Of a stretch of 64,000 nucleotides of DNA, positions 1-7,836 are shown piece by piece. Under the pieces are notes generated by a model. It saw only the letters and a program-made list of their open reading frames with translations, made no database searches and had not been told where the DNA came from. The position numbers and the translations under genes were made by a program. Positions within the stretch are counted from its first letter, which is position 1; the number at the start of each line of letters is the position of its first letter. Origin of the DNA: Gammaproteobacteria bacterium (GTDB taxonomy: Bacteria; Pseudomonadota; Gammaproteobacteria; Competibacterales; Competibacteraceae); contig JACKNF010000002.1 in assembly GCA_024234995.1 (NCBI GenBank), positions 62,001 to 126,000 on the forward strand, written 5' to 3'.

Positions 1-12
1 GTACCTGCGAAC

Positions 13-876
13 TCAGGCGCTCATCCGCTCGATCAGAATGGGCATAGCAGCGCGGAACACGATCCACATCACAAACAGCAGCGCCAGCGTTGCCAGGTTC
101 ACTCCCAGAAAATACCCCAAATACTCCGGCGCCATCCCCGTCAACCAGTCGCGCGCTGTCAGGATCAGCGGCGTCAGCGGATTGAGCTGGAATAGCGTGG
201 CCGCCCAGCCACTAGCGGGCATGGCGAACACGACGGGTGTCAAGTACATCAAAAACTGCATGATCAGTGGAAACGACTTGCCGATATCAGCATATAGCAT
301 CCCTACTGGGGTCAGTAGCAAGCCAAGTGCGGTGCCGGCGAGCAGCAGCGACAGGATCGCCAGTGGAAATAGCAGCAGACTCCAGTTCGGGAAAACCCCC
401 AGCACCATGATGGCCAACAGCAGTAGAACGATCTTAATACCAGCGTTGAACAGGGTCTGATAGATACCTGAAACAATCAACGCCTCGCGCGGAAAATTGA
501 TCTTAGCTAGCATGGGCTTGGCGGCAGCCGTCACCTGCAAGGGCGCATTGGCTGCTTCCATGAAAATAGCCCACAGCATGGTTCCGGTAAATACATACAC
601 TGGATAAGGCAACACCGTCTCGCCCATGCGGACGATGCCGCTGGCGTTAAGGAATAGCCAGACCGCCGTATTCGCCAGTGGCAGGATAAACGCCCACACC
701 AGCCCCAGCGCGGTCTGGCGGTACTGTGCACTGATGTCACGCACCGCGAGCCGCCAGGCCAATTCGCGCCCGGCCCACAAGTCGCGGAACATCTCGCCGA
801 TCAATTGACCCGGATCGCGCAGAGATGAATCTGGTGTGTAAACCGTGACTTGGTCAGTGTTATCGTTCCTACTCAT
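13..876 (-). CDS. wzm: ABC-2 type polysaccharide/O-antigen export permease
   Basis: Predicted inner-membrane permease that moves a lipid-linked polysaccharide or O-antigen across the cytoplasmic membrane together with a Wzt-type ATPase. The 287-residue product begins with a soluble stretch (LAWRLAVRDISAQYRQTALG), typical of the Wzm/KpsM/TagG family, followed by about six hydrophobic segments. An upstream in-frame start would run through the preceding lipoprotein gene, so the ATG at 874-876 is preferred; it gives a normal family length. The ATPase partner is not in the window and would be expected just beyond the left edge, downstream of this gene. Family assignment is good; the exported polymer is unknown. 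Confidence 0.85.
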   Translation of the reverse strand: MSRNDNTDQVTVYTPDSSLRDPGQLIGEMFRDLWAGRELAWRLAVRDISAQYRQTALGLVWAFILPLANTAVWLFLNASGIVRMGETVLPYPVYVFTGTMLWAIFMEAANAPLQVTAAAKPMLAKINFPREALIVSGIYQTLFNAGIKIVLLLLAIMVLGVFPNWSLLLFPLAILSLLLAGTALGLLLTPVGMLYADIGKSFPLIMQFLMYLTPVVFAMPASGWAATLFQLNPLTPLILTARDWLTGMAPEYLGYFLGVNLATLALLFVMWIVFRAAMPILIERMSA

Positions 877-935
877 AATATCCAGCAGCCCCGGACCATG
901 TATGGCAAGTATTTGCTCTTTCAACCACCCAGCGC

Positions 936-1652
936 TTAAAAGCGCATCGTATCCTGGCGCAGGATCACCAGCTCCCGGTACCCGAAAACTCCGCTGAGAT
1001 GATGCAGCAAGGCATGGTTGCCTTCCTCTCGCCAGCGCGCATTCAGCGCTTTTTCCACCGCAGCATAGCGCGCGAAGGGTTCCGCCGGCCATTCTCCCCG
1101 CTGCTCCAGTTCGCGGATCAGCTCCAGCCACAACCGGCTCACCCCCAGAATAAAGTACGGCCAGGCCATCTGCATTTCCGGTGACCAGTTCTTGTCCGAT
1201 GTATCGCCGATGCCTGGGCGTTGCAACTGATTGGGATCATCGTAGCTGACCTTTTGCACCACTCCTGTTTCCTGCAGATGGATCAACAGCGGATCGGCGG
1301 CAATCCGGGCATTCACGCGCCTTGCCGTTGCCGGCAGCGCCCGGAAAATGAAACTGAACTGGCGTCCTGCATCGTCACGAGCCGCCCGGCGATGGAATCG
1401 CCATAAATAGATGGCTTCCCCTTCCGCATCCAGCACTGGGCCGGCTACCCGGTCTGCTAGCAGCAGGTCCGGCCACCATAACGGTTCCTCTTCCTCTGGC
1501 CATGCCAGGCGAAAGCGCACATACCACCAGCCTGCGGTCTCATTGCGGATGGGTGTTGCCGCTGATTCCTCTGGCACTGTCACCACGGGCTGTCCCGCGC
1601 ACCCCATGAGCAACAATGCCACAGCGATGCCTATTCCCGTCAGTTTGATCAT
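936..1652 (-). CDS. Hypothetical lipoprotein
   Basis: 238-residue protein with a lipoprotein signal: a short hydrophobic N-terminus ending in the lipobox LLMGCAG, so Cys-18 would be lipidated. The rest is soluble, rich in Trp and Arg, with a run of acidic residues near position 55 (PEEEEP). I recognise no domain. It ends about 60 bases before the export permease on the same strand and may be cotranscribed with it, which would suggest a cell-envelope role, but this is inference from position only. Confidence 0.7.
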   Translation of the reverse strand: MIKLTGIGIAVALLLMGCAGQPVVTVPEESAATPIRNETAGWWYVRFRLAWPEEEEPLWWPDLLLADRVAGPVLDAEGEAIYLWRFHRRAARDDAGRQFSFIFRALPATARRVNARIAADPLLIHLQETGVVQKVSYDDPNQLQRPGIGDTSDKNWSPEMQMAWPYFILGVSRLWLELIRELEQRGEWPAEPFARYAAVEKALNARWREEGNHALLHHLSGVFGYRELVILRQDTMRF

Positions 1653-1735
1653 GTGCTTTGCCGATTTTGATGGTGGGTGCCGAGACGTTCAAATGTAGCG
1701 GGTGGGGGGACTGGACTCAGTTAAACGCTGATATT

Positions 1736-2338
1736 TTAGAACTCGATTCCACGTTGCGCCTTCACACCCTGTTCCCGGTAGGGATGTTTGACACTGTGAA
1801 TATCACTAACTAGATCGGCTTGTTCGACCAGTGCCTGCGGCGCGTTACGTCCAGTCACCACCATGTGCAGTTCCGGCCGCCGGCGGGAAAATATCGTTAG
1901 CACCCGCGCCGGGTCGAGATAGCCATAGTGCAGCACTGGATTCAATTCGTCGAGAATGACCAATTCATAACGGATATCTTGGATCATGCGTTCCGCTTCG
2001 GCCCAGGCGCGCTCCGCTGTGGCAATGTCCTGCTCCCGATTCTGGGTCAGCCAGGTAAAGCCATCGCCGATCACTTGAAAATCCACATTCTCAAAACGGC
2101 TGAGCACGGCCCGTTCGGCGCTATCCTGACGGCCTTTGATAAACTGCACGACCCCGACGCTCATCCCGTGGCCGATGGCGCGCAATGCCATACCCAAAGC
2201 TGCGGTTGTCTTGCCCTTGCCGGGACCGGTGTAGACAATCAACAGACCTTTCTCAATTGTGGCACGGGCCTGTTTGCGTTCATAACCGGCCTTCCGGCGG
2301 GCTGTCAGGCGGGTGTGGCCGGGATGATTGTCAGACAT
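1736..2338 (-). CDS. btuR: Cob(I)yrinic acid a,c-diamide adenosyltransferase
   Basis: Transfers the adenosyl group from ATP to the reduced cobalt of corrinoids, making adenosylcobalamin precursors (CobO/BtuR/CobA_Ec family). The 200-residue length is normal. The P-loop variant GPGKGKTT lies at residues 38-45, and the sequence is family-like to the end (ELVILDELNPVL, VVTGRNAP). The N-terminal basic tail (about 30 residues) is usual. It is the last gene of a leftward block cobQ-lrgA-lrgB-btuR, 58 bases after lrgB. The symbol cobO is also used. Confidence 0.95.
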   Translation of the reverse strand: MSDNHPGHTRLTARRKAGYERKQARATIEKGLLIVYTGPGKGKTTAALGMALRAIGHGMSVGVVQFIKGRQDSAERAVLSRFENVDFQVIGDGFTWLTQNREQDIATAERAWAEAERMIQDIRYELVILDELNPVLHYGYLDPARVLTIFSRRRPELHMVVTGRNAPQALVEQADLVSDIHSVKHPYREQGVKAQRGIEF

Positions 2339-2396
2339 GGGAAAGTTGTCCTGAGGTTTGTGTCCATTGAAAACAGGTAGGCTGCTTCTGACGGAT

Positions 2397-3116
2397 TCAG
2401 GGTGTCAAGTGCAGCAACCGCACCATCAATGGCGCCAATAGCGTTGTCAATAACGCATTCAGACCGATTGCTAAACCTGCGAATGCGCCCGCTAGGCTAC
2501 TGATTTGCAGGGCTCGCGCCGTACCGATGCCATGCGCTGCCACGCCAATCGCCATGCCTTTGACGGCATCATCCTGGATATGCAACCTGTTCAGCAGTGA
2601 AGGCGCTGCAACGGCGCCGGCCACGCCCGTTAAAATCACGATCACAGCGGTCAGCGACGGTAGACCGCCAATCTTCTCAGCGATGCCCATCGCCACTGGA
2701 GTCGTCACTGACTTGGGCACCAGCGACAGCAAGGTGCGTGGCGAACCGCCCAGCAACCAAGCCAAGCCAATAGCCGACAGAATAGCGGTTATTGAACCGG
2801 TGAGCAGGCCAACAACTATCGGGAGAAACAGTTGCCGCACCCGTTCCCAGTGCAGATAGAGAGGAATCGCTAGCGCTACCGTTGCCGGGCCGAGCAGAAA
2901 GTGAATGAACTGCGCACCCTTGAAGTAGGTGGAGTAGGGGGTGCCGGTCAGTAGCAGAATCAGCACCAGCAGGGTAATGGCCAGCGCCACGGGATTGAAG
3001 AAGGCCCGTCCGCCGCTGCGCCGGAATAGCCAGTGACCGGCCAGGTAAACAGCGAGGGTCACGGTCAGCCACAGCAAGGGCGATGCAGCGAGGTAGACCC
3101 AGATGCCCGTGAGCAT
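2397..3116 (-). CDS. lrgB: LrgB/CidB/YohK family membrane protein
   Basis: 239-residue polytopic membrane protein of the LrgB family, partner of the small LrgA/CidA protein. Family motifs are visible (PKSVTTPVAMGIAE, GIGTARALQ). The family has been linked to holin-like control of murein hydrolases and, in other organisms, to export of small organic acids; which applies here cannot be told from sequence. It starts one base after the lrgA stop codon, so the two are almost certainly translated together. Its position inside a cobalamin operon is unusual. Confidence 0.9.
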   Translation of the reverse strand: MLTGIWVYLAASPLLWLTVTLAVYLAGHWLFRRSGGRAFFNPVALAITLLVLILLLTGTPYSTYFKGAQFIHFLLGPATVALAIPLYLHWERVRQLFLPIVVGLLTGSITAILSAIGLAWLLGGSPRTLLSLVPKSVTTPVAMGIAEKIGGLPSLTAVIVILTGVAGAVAAPSLLNRLHIQDDAVKGMAIGVAAHGIGTARALQISSLAGAFAGLAIGLNALLTTLLAPLMVRLLHLTP

Positions 3117-3117
3117 G

Positions 3118-3477
3118 TTATCCGTCCTGTCGCATTCTATGTTGAATAAGGATAACCCCCTGCATGACCAGCGCCGTGACTGCGACCGTGATCAGCGTAC
3201 CCAACACCATCGCCGCGATCAGCGCCAGCCATTCATCCGCCAATAGCGTCCCATATTGGATGACACCGGCTCCAGCAGGGATAAACAGCAGCGATAGGTG
3301 CGACAGCAGGGTTTCTGCCGTTGCACGCAGGGTGTCCGGTAGCGCCTTGCGCCAGCGGAGAGACAGGAACAGCAATACCATACCTACCACCGGTCCCGGC
3401 ACCGGCAGGCCGATCAATTGCACAGTTACTTCGCCAATGAGTTGAAAAAGCAATAAAATCGTCAATGCGCCAGTCAT
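3118..3477 (-). CDS. lrgA: LrgA/CidA family holin-like protein
   Basis: 119-residue protein with four predicted membrane segments and the family pattern GLPVPGPVVGMVLLF near the N-terminus. It forms a two-gene unit with lrgB. Its ATG overlaps the stop codon of cobQ (ATGA arrangement, 3474-3477), a sign of translational coupling with cobalamin synthesis. Role (holin-like or organic-acid export) is inferred from family only. Confidence 0.9.
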   Translation of the reverse strand: MTGALTILLLFQLIGEVTVQLIGLPVPGPVVGMVLLFLSLRWRKALPDTLRATAETLLSHLSLLFIPAGAGVIQYGTLLADEWLALIAAMVLGTLITVAVTALVMQGVILIQHRMRQDG

Positions 3478-4946
3478 GACGCCATCTTTCCCCTCGCAAA
3501 ATGATCCAACATCCGCAAATCCAGGTGTTCGCCGATAGCATCCGCCAAGCGGTTGATTCCCTCCTCGCGCAATTGCCGGTAATCCGGTGTCCCGCGCACC
3601 GCCAGCCCTGCCCAGCGTAATAGCGCATCACGGGCCGGGGCAGCGTCGAACAGCCCATGCAGGTATGTGCCAAGAATCTGCCCGTCGTCTGACCTTGCGC
3701 CGTCTAGCCGGCGGTCTTCCAAACTGATAGCCGGTTGCGCCAGCGCCGGTCCGGTGCTGATCCCGGCGTGAATTTCGTAGCCCGTCACCCGTGCATCATC
3801 CAGCGTCAGCCGGCCCTCGACGCGCTGTAGTTGCTTTTCTTGCCCAAGCGTCGTCTGAAATTTCAGCAATCCCAATCCTGGGCTGGAGCCAGGTTCGCCT
3901 TCCAGCCCAGCAGGATCATGGACCCACTGTCCTAACATTTGAAAACCGCCGCAAATACCAATCAGTTTGCCACCGTAGCGCAAATGGCGGTGGATTGCTG
4001 CATCCCAGTTTTGTTCCCGCAGCCGGTGGAGGTCGCCGCGCGTGCTTTTGCTGCCGGGCAGAATGATCAGATCGCTCGGTGGAATGGCTTCGCCGGAACG
4101 CACCCAGCACACCTCAACTTGAGGATGCAGGCGCAGCGGATCGAGATCAGTGTGGTTGCTGATGCGCGCCAGCACGGGTACCGTGACCCGCAAGCGCTTT
4201 ATGTCCTTGATCATGCCGGAATCGCGAGGCAGGGCGTCCTCTGCTTCCAGATGCAAACCTTGCAAGTAGGGCAACACGCCCAGCACGGGTTTGCCCGTCT
4301 CCTGGGTCAACCAATCCAACCCCGGCGTCAACAGACTGACATCACCGCGGAAGCGATTGATAATCAATCCGGTAATCCGTGCCCGCTCACTGGGTGAGAG
4401 CAGGGCCAAGGTGCCGTGCAGATGGGCGAATACGCCACCCCGGTCGATGTCGCCTACCAGCCACACCGGGCAGTTCGCTGCCTCGGCGAAGCCCATGTTA
4501 GCGATGTCCTTGTCACGCAGGTTAATTTCCGCCGGGCTGCCAGCGCCTTCAACGAGCACCATGTCATAAGCGGCACAGAGCCGTTGATAAGATGCCAGTA
4601 CGGCCTGCATGGCAACCGGCTTGTAGTCATGATAGCGCCGGGCGTCCATGTTGGTCAGTGCCCGTCCGTGGATAATGACCTGCGCACCGATGTCAGTATT
4701 AGGTTTGAGCAATACCGGATTCATATCGGTATGCGGCTCCAGGAAGGCCGCCTGCGCCTGCACCGCCTGCGCGCGGCCGATTTCGCCACCGTTCACGGTG
4801 ACTGCGCTGTTGAGAGCCATGTTCTGGGGTTTAAAGGGGACCACGCGCACGCCGCGCCGCGCCAGCAGGCGGCATAATCCAGCGACCATAACGCTCTTGC
4901 CGGCGTCGGAGGTCGTGCCTTGAATCATCAGAGTTTGGGTTTTCAT
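3474..4946 (-). CDS. cobQ: Cobyric acid synthase
   Basis: Glutamine-dependent amidation of adenosylcobyrinic a,c-diamide at four side chains, giving adenosylcobyric acid (CobQ/CbiP). The 490-residue length is typical. The N-terminal dethiobiotin-synthetase-like ATPase domain begins with MIQGTTSDAGKSVMVAGLCR (P-loop) and contains KPQNMALNS. The C-terminal class I glutamine amidotransferase-like domain has the nucleophile Cys in GICGGFQMLG and the later His in GTYLHGLFD. First gene of the leftward block; divergent from cbiB with a 115-base or slightly longer gap too small to hold a complete cobalamin riboswitch. Confidence 0.97.
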   Translation of the reverse strand: MKTQTLMIQGTTSDAGKSVMVAGLCRLLARRGVRVVPFKPQNMALNSAVTVNGGEIGRAQAVQAQAAFLEPHTDMNPVLLKPNTDIGAQVIIHGRALTNMDARRYHDYKPVAMQAVLASYQRLCAAYDMVLVEGAGSPAEINLRDKDIANMGFAEAANCPVWLVGDIDRGGVFAHLHGTLALLSPSERARITGLIINRFRGDVSLLTPGLDWLTQETGKPVLGVLPYLQGLHLEAEDALPRDSGMIKDIKRLRVTVPVLARISNHTDLDPLRLHPQVEVCWVRSGEAIPPSDLIILPGSKSTRGDLHRLREQNWDAAIHRHLRYGGKLIGICGGFQMLGQWVHDPAGLEGEPGSSPGLGLLKFQTTLGQEKQLQRVEGRLTLDDARVTGYEIHAGISTGPALAQPAISLEDRRLDGARSDDGQILGTYLHGLFDAAPARDALLRWAGLAVRGTPDYRQLREEGINRLADAIGEHLDLRMLDHFARGKMAS

Positions 4947-5070
4947 GACCAGATTTTGACTGAAACAATCGGTTTTTGGCTACACTAAACGCCTTTAATA
5001 ATGGCGTAGTACAGGAAAGAAACCTAGCTGCGCTGAAAACTGGCTTTCTTGAAGATAGAGGATGATCCTT

Positions 5071-5994
5071 ATGCTGACCGCGCTGCTGTGCCTGGGCGCC
5101 GTACTGCTTGACCGGCAGTGGGGCGAGCCGCGCCGTTGGCATCCCTTGGCGGGTTTCGGTGATCTGGCGCGCCGCGTGGAGGCGCTGGCCTATGGTCCCC
5201 CGGCTTTGAATGCCCCGGTCCGGCAGGCGCGCGGTATCGCCGCTGTCATTCTCCTGTTGACGCCGTTTGCCGTCATGGCTGGATTGCTGATCTGGATTCC
5301 ACTGTTGGGATGGGTGGCGGCGTTAGGGGTGCTCTATCTTGCAATCGGCGCCCGCAGTCTGGCTGAACATGCCGAGGCGGTGGCAGCGGCGCTGCAAACT
5401 GGCGATTTACTCTTAGCACGGGAGAAGGTGGCGATGATCGTCAGCCGCGATACTGAGGATCTTGACGAAGAACAAATCAGCCGGGCAACTGTGGAGTCCG
5501 TGCTGGAAAACGGCTGCGATGCAATTTTTGGAGCGCTGTTCTGGTTTGCTCTCGCCAGTGCGCCGGGGGTGGTGTTGTACCGGCTGGCCAATACCCTGGA
5601 TGCCATGTGGGGTTATCGCACCTCACGTTATTTATATTTCGGCTGGGCAGCCGCACGGCTGGACGATGGGCTGAACTGGGCGCCCGCCCGCTTGACCGCA
5701 CTGAGTTATATGGTGGTAGGAACGCATCCGGAATGGGCGTGGCGATGCTGGCGCGAACAAGCACCCGGCTGGAAGAGCCCCAATGCCGGTTCGGTGATGG
5801 CAGCGGGCGCAGGCGCGCTGGGCTTAGCGCTGGGCGGGTCGGCGCGTTATGGCGGTGAATGGCAGCAGCGGCCGGTTCTGGGTGAGGGATTGGCTCCATG
5901 CGCTGAAGACATTGGCCGTGCAGTGCAACTGGTGCAGCGGGCTTTGTGGTTGTGGCTGGGTGTCATTGCCTTAGGAGGATTGATCCTTGCTTGA
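5071..5994 (+). CDS. cbiB: Adenosylcobinamide-phosphate synthase
   Basis: Membrane enzyme joining adenosylcobyric acid with aminopropanol phosphate (CbiB/CobD family). Several hydrophobic segments, and the conserved stretch VSRDTEDLDEEQISRATVES followed by ENGCDAIFGALFW. An ATG at 5062 is in frame, but the ribosome site GAGG (5058-5061) touches it; the ATG at 5071 has proper spacing and gives 307 residues, so I chose it. The stop codon overlaps the next gene by 8 bases. First gene of the rightward cobalamin block. Confidence 0.95.
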   Translation: MLTALLCLGAVLLDRQWGEPRRWHPLAGFGDLARRVEALAYGPPALNAPVRQARGIAAVILLLTPFAVMAGLLIWIPLLGWVAALGVLYLAIGARSLAEHAEAVAAALQTGDLLLAREKVAMIVSRDTEDLDEEQISRATVESVLENGCDAIFGALFWFALASAPGVVLYRLANTLDAMWGYRTSRYLYFGWAAARLDDGLNWAPARLTALSYMVVGTHPEWAWRCWREQAPGWKSPNAGSVMAAGAGALGLALGGSARYGGEWQQRPVLGEGLAPCAEDIGRAVQLVQRALWLWLGVIALGGLILA

Positions 5995-6988
5995 ACATGG
6001 CGGCGCGTTGCGGGCAGCGGCAGTGCGTTACAGGATTCCTCTCGGTGACTGGCTGGATCTGTCCACCGGTATTCATCCCCAGGGGTGGCCGGTTCCTCCG
6101 GTTCCTGCAATCGTCTGGCAGCGGTTGCCTGAACCAGAGGATGGCTTGGAAGCGGCGGCAGCAGCGTATTATGGAACGCCGCAGGTGTTGCCCGTCGCTG
6201 GCTCGCAAGCAGTGATTCAAGCATTACCGTTGTTGCGTGAGCGTTGCCGGGTCGGGGTCTTGCATCCTAGTTATGCTGAGCACGCACATGCGTGGCAGCG
6301 GGCGGGCCATCATGTCGAGGCACTGACGGTTGAGATGCTGGAGGCGGCGGTGGATCGGCTGGATGTGCTGGTGCTGGTCCATCCCAATAATCCCACTGGC
6401 CTGCGTTTTTTGTCTGGAACGTTGCTGAACTGGCGCGAGCGGCTGGCGATGCGCGCGGGCTGGCTAGTCGTGGACGAGGCATTCATGGATGCCACACCAG
6501 CCGATAGTTTGAGTAGTCACGCAGGTTTGCCGGGGCTGGTGATATTGCGTTCGCTGGGCAAGTTTTTTGGTTTAGCCGGAGCGCGTGCCGGGTTTGTCCT
6601 GACGGAATCGATGCTCCGGGAACGGTTGCGCGATGCGCTGGGTCCATGGGCCGTCAGTGGACCGGCCCGCTGGGCTGCGATCCAGGCGCTCAGTGACCGG
6701 CGCTGGCAGGAAGGGATGCGGAGTGAATTGCTGCATTCGGGACAGCGGTTAGCCGAGTTGCTGAAGCGGCAACGGTTGCCCGTGGCGGGCGGGACAGCGC
6801 TATTCCAGTGGGTTCCACTGCCCGAGGCGGATTTTTGGCAAGATGCTTTGGCAAGGCGGGGTATCCTCGTGCGGCGTTTCACCGGCCCGCCGGGATTACG
6901 TTTTGGGTTGCCGGGGATTGAATCAGCCTGGCGGCGGCTGGAACTGGCGCTGGCTGGGATTCGTGCGGAACGATTGACTATCAGGTAA
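5987..6988 (+). CDS. cobC: Threonine-phosphate decarboxylase (aminotransferase fold)
   Basis: PLP enzyme that supplies (R)-1-amino-2-propanol phosphate for the cobalamin nucleotide loop (CobC in Pseudomonas naming, CobD in Salmonella). 333 residues. Visible class I/II aminotransferase motifs: HPNNPTG at 132-138, VVDEAF near 161-166, and the PLP-lysine motif SLGKFFG with Lys-192. It starts at a TTG; the perfect ribosome site AGGAGG (5973-5978) eight bases upstream decides the start. Overlaps cbiB by 8 bases, implying coupled translation. Confidence 0.93.
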   Translation: MLEHGGALRAAAVRYRIPLGDWLDLSTGIHPQGWPVPPVPAIVWQRLPEPEDGLEAAAAAYYGTPQVLPVAGSQAVIQALPLLRERCRVGVLHPSYAEHAHAWQRAGHHVEALTVEMLEAAVDRLDVLVLVHPNNPTGLRFLSGTLLNWRERLAMRAGWLVVDEAFMDATPADSLSSHAGLPGLVILRSLGKFFGLAGARAGFVLTESMLRERLRDALGPWAVSGPARWAAIQALSDRRWQEGMRSELLHSGQRLAELLKRQRLPVAGGTALFQWVPLPEADFWQDALARRGILVRRFTGPPGLRFGLPGIESAWRRLELALAGIRAERLTIR

Positions 6989-6998
6989 CAGAAAACTA

Positions 6999-7769
6999 AT
7001 GACAGAACCACTTAATCCGGTTGGCGAGGTGTACCTGGTCGGCGCCGGTCCCGGCGATCCAGAACTGTTGACGCTGAAGGCATTGCGCTTGATGAAGCAG
7101 GCCGATGTAGCGGTTTATGACCGGCTGATCGGTCCGGAAATTCTGCAACTATTGGAACCCCGGGTCGAATGCATTTTCGTTGGCAAGGCTCCGGATCATC
7201 ACACCCTGCCTCAAAATGACATCAACCGGTTGCTGGTTGATCTGGCCTTGCAGGGTAAGAACGTGTTGCGCCTGAAAGGCGGCGATCCTTTTATCTTTGG
7301 CCGGGGCGGCGAAGAGATTCAAACGCTGATGGCGGCGGGTATCCGGTTTCAGGTTGTGCCTGGGGTGACCGCTGCCGCGGGTTGCGCGGCTTATGCAGGC
7401 ATCCCGCTGACCCATCGTGATTTCGCGCAAAGTTGTGTGTTCGTGACGGGCCATCTCAAGGAAGGCGCGCTGGATCTGAACTGGCCGGTGCTGGCGCAAC
7501 CCCGGCAGACGGTGGTGTTTTACATGGGACTGAAGAGCGTCGGGCATATTTGTGAGCGCTTGCGTGAACACGGCATGGCGCCGGATATGCCGGTAGCGTT
7601 GGTTGAGCAGGGTACCCTGGCCGGACAGCGCGTCCATGTCAGTACGATCGCCGGATTGCCCGAGCGGCTGGCTGGCGCCGGGGCACGCTCGCCAGCATTG
7701 CTGATCGTCGGCGAGGTAGTGAAACTACACTCACAACTCATGTGGTTTCAGCCGGCTCCTCTTTCCTAG
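6999..7769 (+). CDS. cobA: Uroporphyrinogen-III C-methyltransferase
   Basis: Uses two S-adenosylmethionine to make precorrin-2 from uroporphyrinogen III, the branch point to siroheme and cobalamin. 256 residues, the usual length of a stand-alone enzyme (not the CysG fusion). SAM-binding motif VGAGPGDPELLTLKA near residue 11, second motif LRLKGGDPFIFGRGGEE near residue 88, and VPGVTAAAG. Ten bases after cobC on the same strand. It could also feed siroheme; the cobalamin neighbours favour corrinoid synthesis. Confidence 0.95.
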   Translation: MTEPLNPVGEVYLVGAGPGDPELLTLKALRLMKQADVAVYDRLIGPEILQLLEPRVECIFVGKAPDHHTLPQNDINRLLVDLALQGKNVLRLKGGDPFIFGRGGEEIQTLMAAGIRFQVVPGVTAAAGCAAYAGIPLTHRDFAQSCVFVTGHLKEGALDLNWPVLAQPRQTVVFYMGLKSVGHICERLREHGMAPDMPVALVEQGTLAGQRVHVSTIAGLPERLAGAGARSPALLIVGEVVKLHSQLMWFQPAPLS

Positions 7770-7836
7770 CTGCCTCGGATGAGCAAGAAAACCGGCTCTT
7801 TCCAAAAAGCCTTTCATTCAGCGGGTATCCACGCTC

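Noticed and set aside
4947..5070. Cobalamin riboswitch between divergent cobQ and cbiB
   Set aside because: The gap is about 120 bases, shorter than a full riboswitch, and no B12-box-like sequence was seen.
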